A stretch of 64,000 bases of DNA from Amycolatopsis nivea (GTDB lineage: Bacteria; Actinomycetota; Actinomycetes; Mycobacteriales; Pseudonocardiaceae). The notes below the pieces were generated by a model that made no database searches, was not told where the DNA came from, and saw only the letters and a list, made by a program, of their open reading frames with translations. The position numbers and the translations under genes are program-made. The DNA lies in NCBI RefSeq assembly GCF_004522235.1, contig NZ_SDLT01000049.1, forward strand, positions 1 through 64,000, written 5' to 3'. How positions within the stretch are numbered: the stretch's first letter is position 1; every line of letters starts with the position of its first letter. Below are positions 63,095 to 64,000 of this stretch, one piece after another.

Positions 63095-64000
63095 TCAGCG
63101 CGCCATCGCGGCCTCCGCGTCCCGGAACGCCGCCGGGGTCAGCTGCCGCCACACCAGCGTCGTGCCGAGCAGCTGGACCGCCGCCGCCATCACCCACACC
63201 CCGCGCAAGCTCCAGTGCACGGCCACGAACCCGCCCGCGAGCGCGCCCAGCGGCGTCAGGCCCCAGGCGAGCGCCCGGTGGCTGGTGAGCACGCGCCCGA
63301 GCAGCTCCGACGGCGTGAACCGCTGCCTGCTGGACTGCGAGCACACGTTCCAGATCAATGTCGTCGAGGTCAGGAAGATCAGCACCGCGCCGACCAGCAC
63401 CGGCCACGGCGGCACGATCGCGATCAGCAGCTGGCTCAGCACCGCGCACACCTGCGCGATCCGCATCGCCGTCGAGTAGCCGAACCGGCGCACGAACCGG
63501 TCCACGAAGAACGACGACGCGACCCAGCCGACCGCCAGGCAGGCCAGCAGCACGCCGTACCCGAACGGCGCGAGATGCAGTTCCTGCGTGGCGTAGAGGA
63601 CGAGCATCGAGTTGCCCGCCGCCGCCGCGAACGACCCCAGCGCGACCGTGATGGTGATCGAGCGCAGCAACGGCGTGCCGACTAGATAGCGCAGCCCGGC
63701 CGTGAGGTCCTTCAGCGGATGCGCGGGCGTACTCACCGGTTTCGCCGACGGGATCCCGCGCGCGAGCAGCAACGCGACCAGGGCAGCGACGGTCGCCAGC
63801 CACGCGGGCAGCCCCGCGCTGATCCCGATCAGCAGACCGGTCGCCGGAGGCACCACGAACTGGACCATGCCGCGGTCGATCACCTGCAGCCGGGAATTGG
63901 CCATGTTGAGCTGATCCGGCGTGACGACCTCGGGGACCACCGAGCCCGCCGCCCCGTCGCCGAACACCTGCGCCGTCGTGAGCACGAACGCCACCACCAG
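63095..64000 (-). CDS. MFS transporter (EntS-like), partial at the window edge
   Basis: At least 300 residues. The start lies beyond base 64000. VVTPDQLNMANSRLQVIDRGM is a hallmark of the MFS_3/EntS group (enterobactin exporter-like), and nine or so membrane segments are visible. It converges on msrA one base from its stop. Substrate unknown. Confidence 0.87.
   Translation of the reverse strand: MVVAFVLTTAQVFGDGAAGSVVPEVVTPDQLNMANSRLQVIDRGMVQFVVPPATGLLIGISAGLPAWLATVAALVALLLARGIPSAKPVSTPAHPLKDLTAGLRYLVGTPLLRSITITVALGSFAAAAGNSMLVLYATQELHLAPFGYGVLLACLAVGWVASSFFVDRFVRRFGYSTAMRIAQVCAVLSQLLIAIVPPWPVLVGAVLIFLTSTTLIWNVCSQSSRQRFTPSELLGRVLTSHRALAWGLTPLGALAGGFVAVHWSLRGVWVMAAAVQLLGTTLVWRQLTPAAFRDAEAAMAR

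Overview
The window is high-GC actinomycete DNA. Start codons are often GTG, many genes overlap by four bases, and the protein content fits the Pseudonocardiaceae, with Amycolatopsis as the best guess from gene content and intergenic repeats. No rRNA, tRNA, CRISPR array, transposase or phage gene was recognised. It reads as chromosomal core mixed with lineage-specific cassettes.

Left part (1-16.5 kb): an MFS remnant and a strong bidirectional hairpin; fabG-inhA; a four-gene cassette of metabolite symporter, response regulator, sensor kinase and TAXI binding protein; a thioesterase and a TrmL-type methyltransferase; moxR-DUF58-VWA; mobA-like and GNAT genes; a RipA-like NlpC/P60 hydrolase divergent from aconitase (acn). 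The order acn / ripA / moxR-DUF58-VWA / fabG-inhA is that of the mycobacterial Rv1474c-Rv1484 block, here opened by inserted genes. The block's TetR regulator, AcnR, is not beside acn. A clear AcnR homologue lies at 34.3 kb, and AcnR-type operators are visible upstream of both acn and acnR.

Middle part (16.5-42 kb): a repeat mosaic behind acn; an efeO-efeB-phosphoesterase operon without efeU; a secreted S33 peptidase; an orphan Imm7-like immunity protein beside a frameshifted remnant; an egtABCD ergothioneine operon with an F420-type reductase overlapping its end; a LysR/amino-acid dehydrogenase pair; an ESX-type trio (PE/WXG-like, PPE-like, EspG-like) followed by prolyl aminopeptidase; acnR; two CNNM/CorC proteins; and a truncated-looking solute-binding protein with a degenerate repeat array behind it. 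Two 167-bp copies of a structured element (16.9 and 31.1 kb, inverted) bracket 14 kb. Each sits between convergent genes, in a zone of strand-asymmetric composition.

Right part (42-64 kb): a near-complete glycine betaine to glycine route. A Rieske oxygenase, ferredoxin and reductase demethylate betaine; a DMG-oxidase-like flavoprotein and SoxBDAG handle dimethylglycine and sarcosine; PurU and a cyclodeaminase-like protein handle the one-carbon units; a GntR regulator diverges from soxB. Then come L,D-transpeptidase, HD-domain, enoyl-CoA hydratase, lepB, NTF2-like, ATPase-like and DsbA-family genes (the last two share a tandem duplication of their convergent 3' ends), a DUF3592 protein, an EamA exporter/LysR pair, msrA and a partial MFS gene.

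The most unusual signals are in DNA structure rather than in gene families: a 55-bp palindrome family, one copy of which supplies the stop codon and C-terminal tail of a gene; the 167-bp hairpin element with compensated stem changes; and several minisatellites. All calls come from reading the sequence and from remembered family knowledge. No database search was run.
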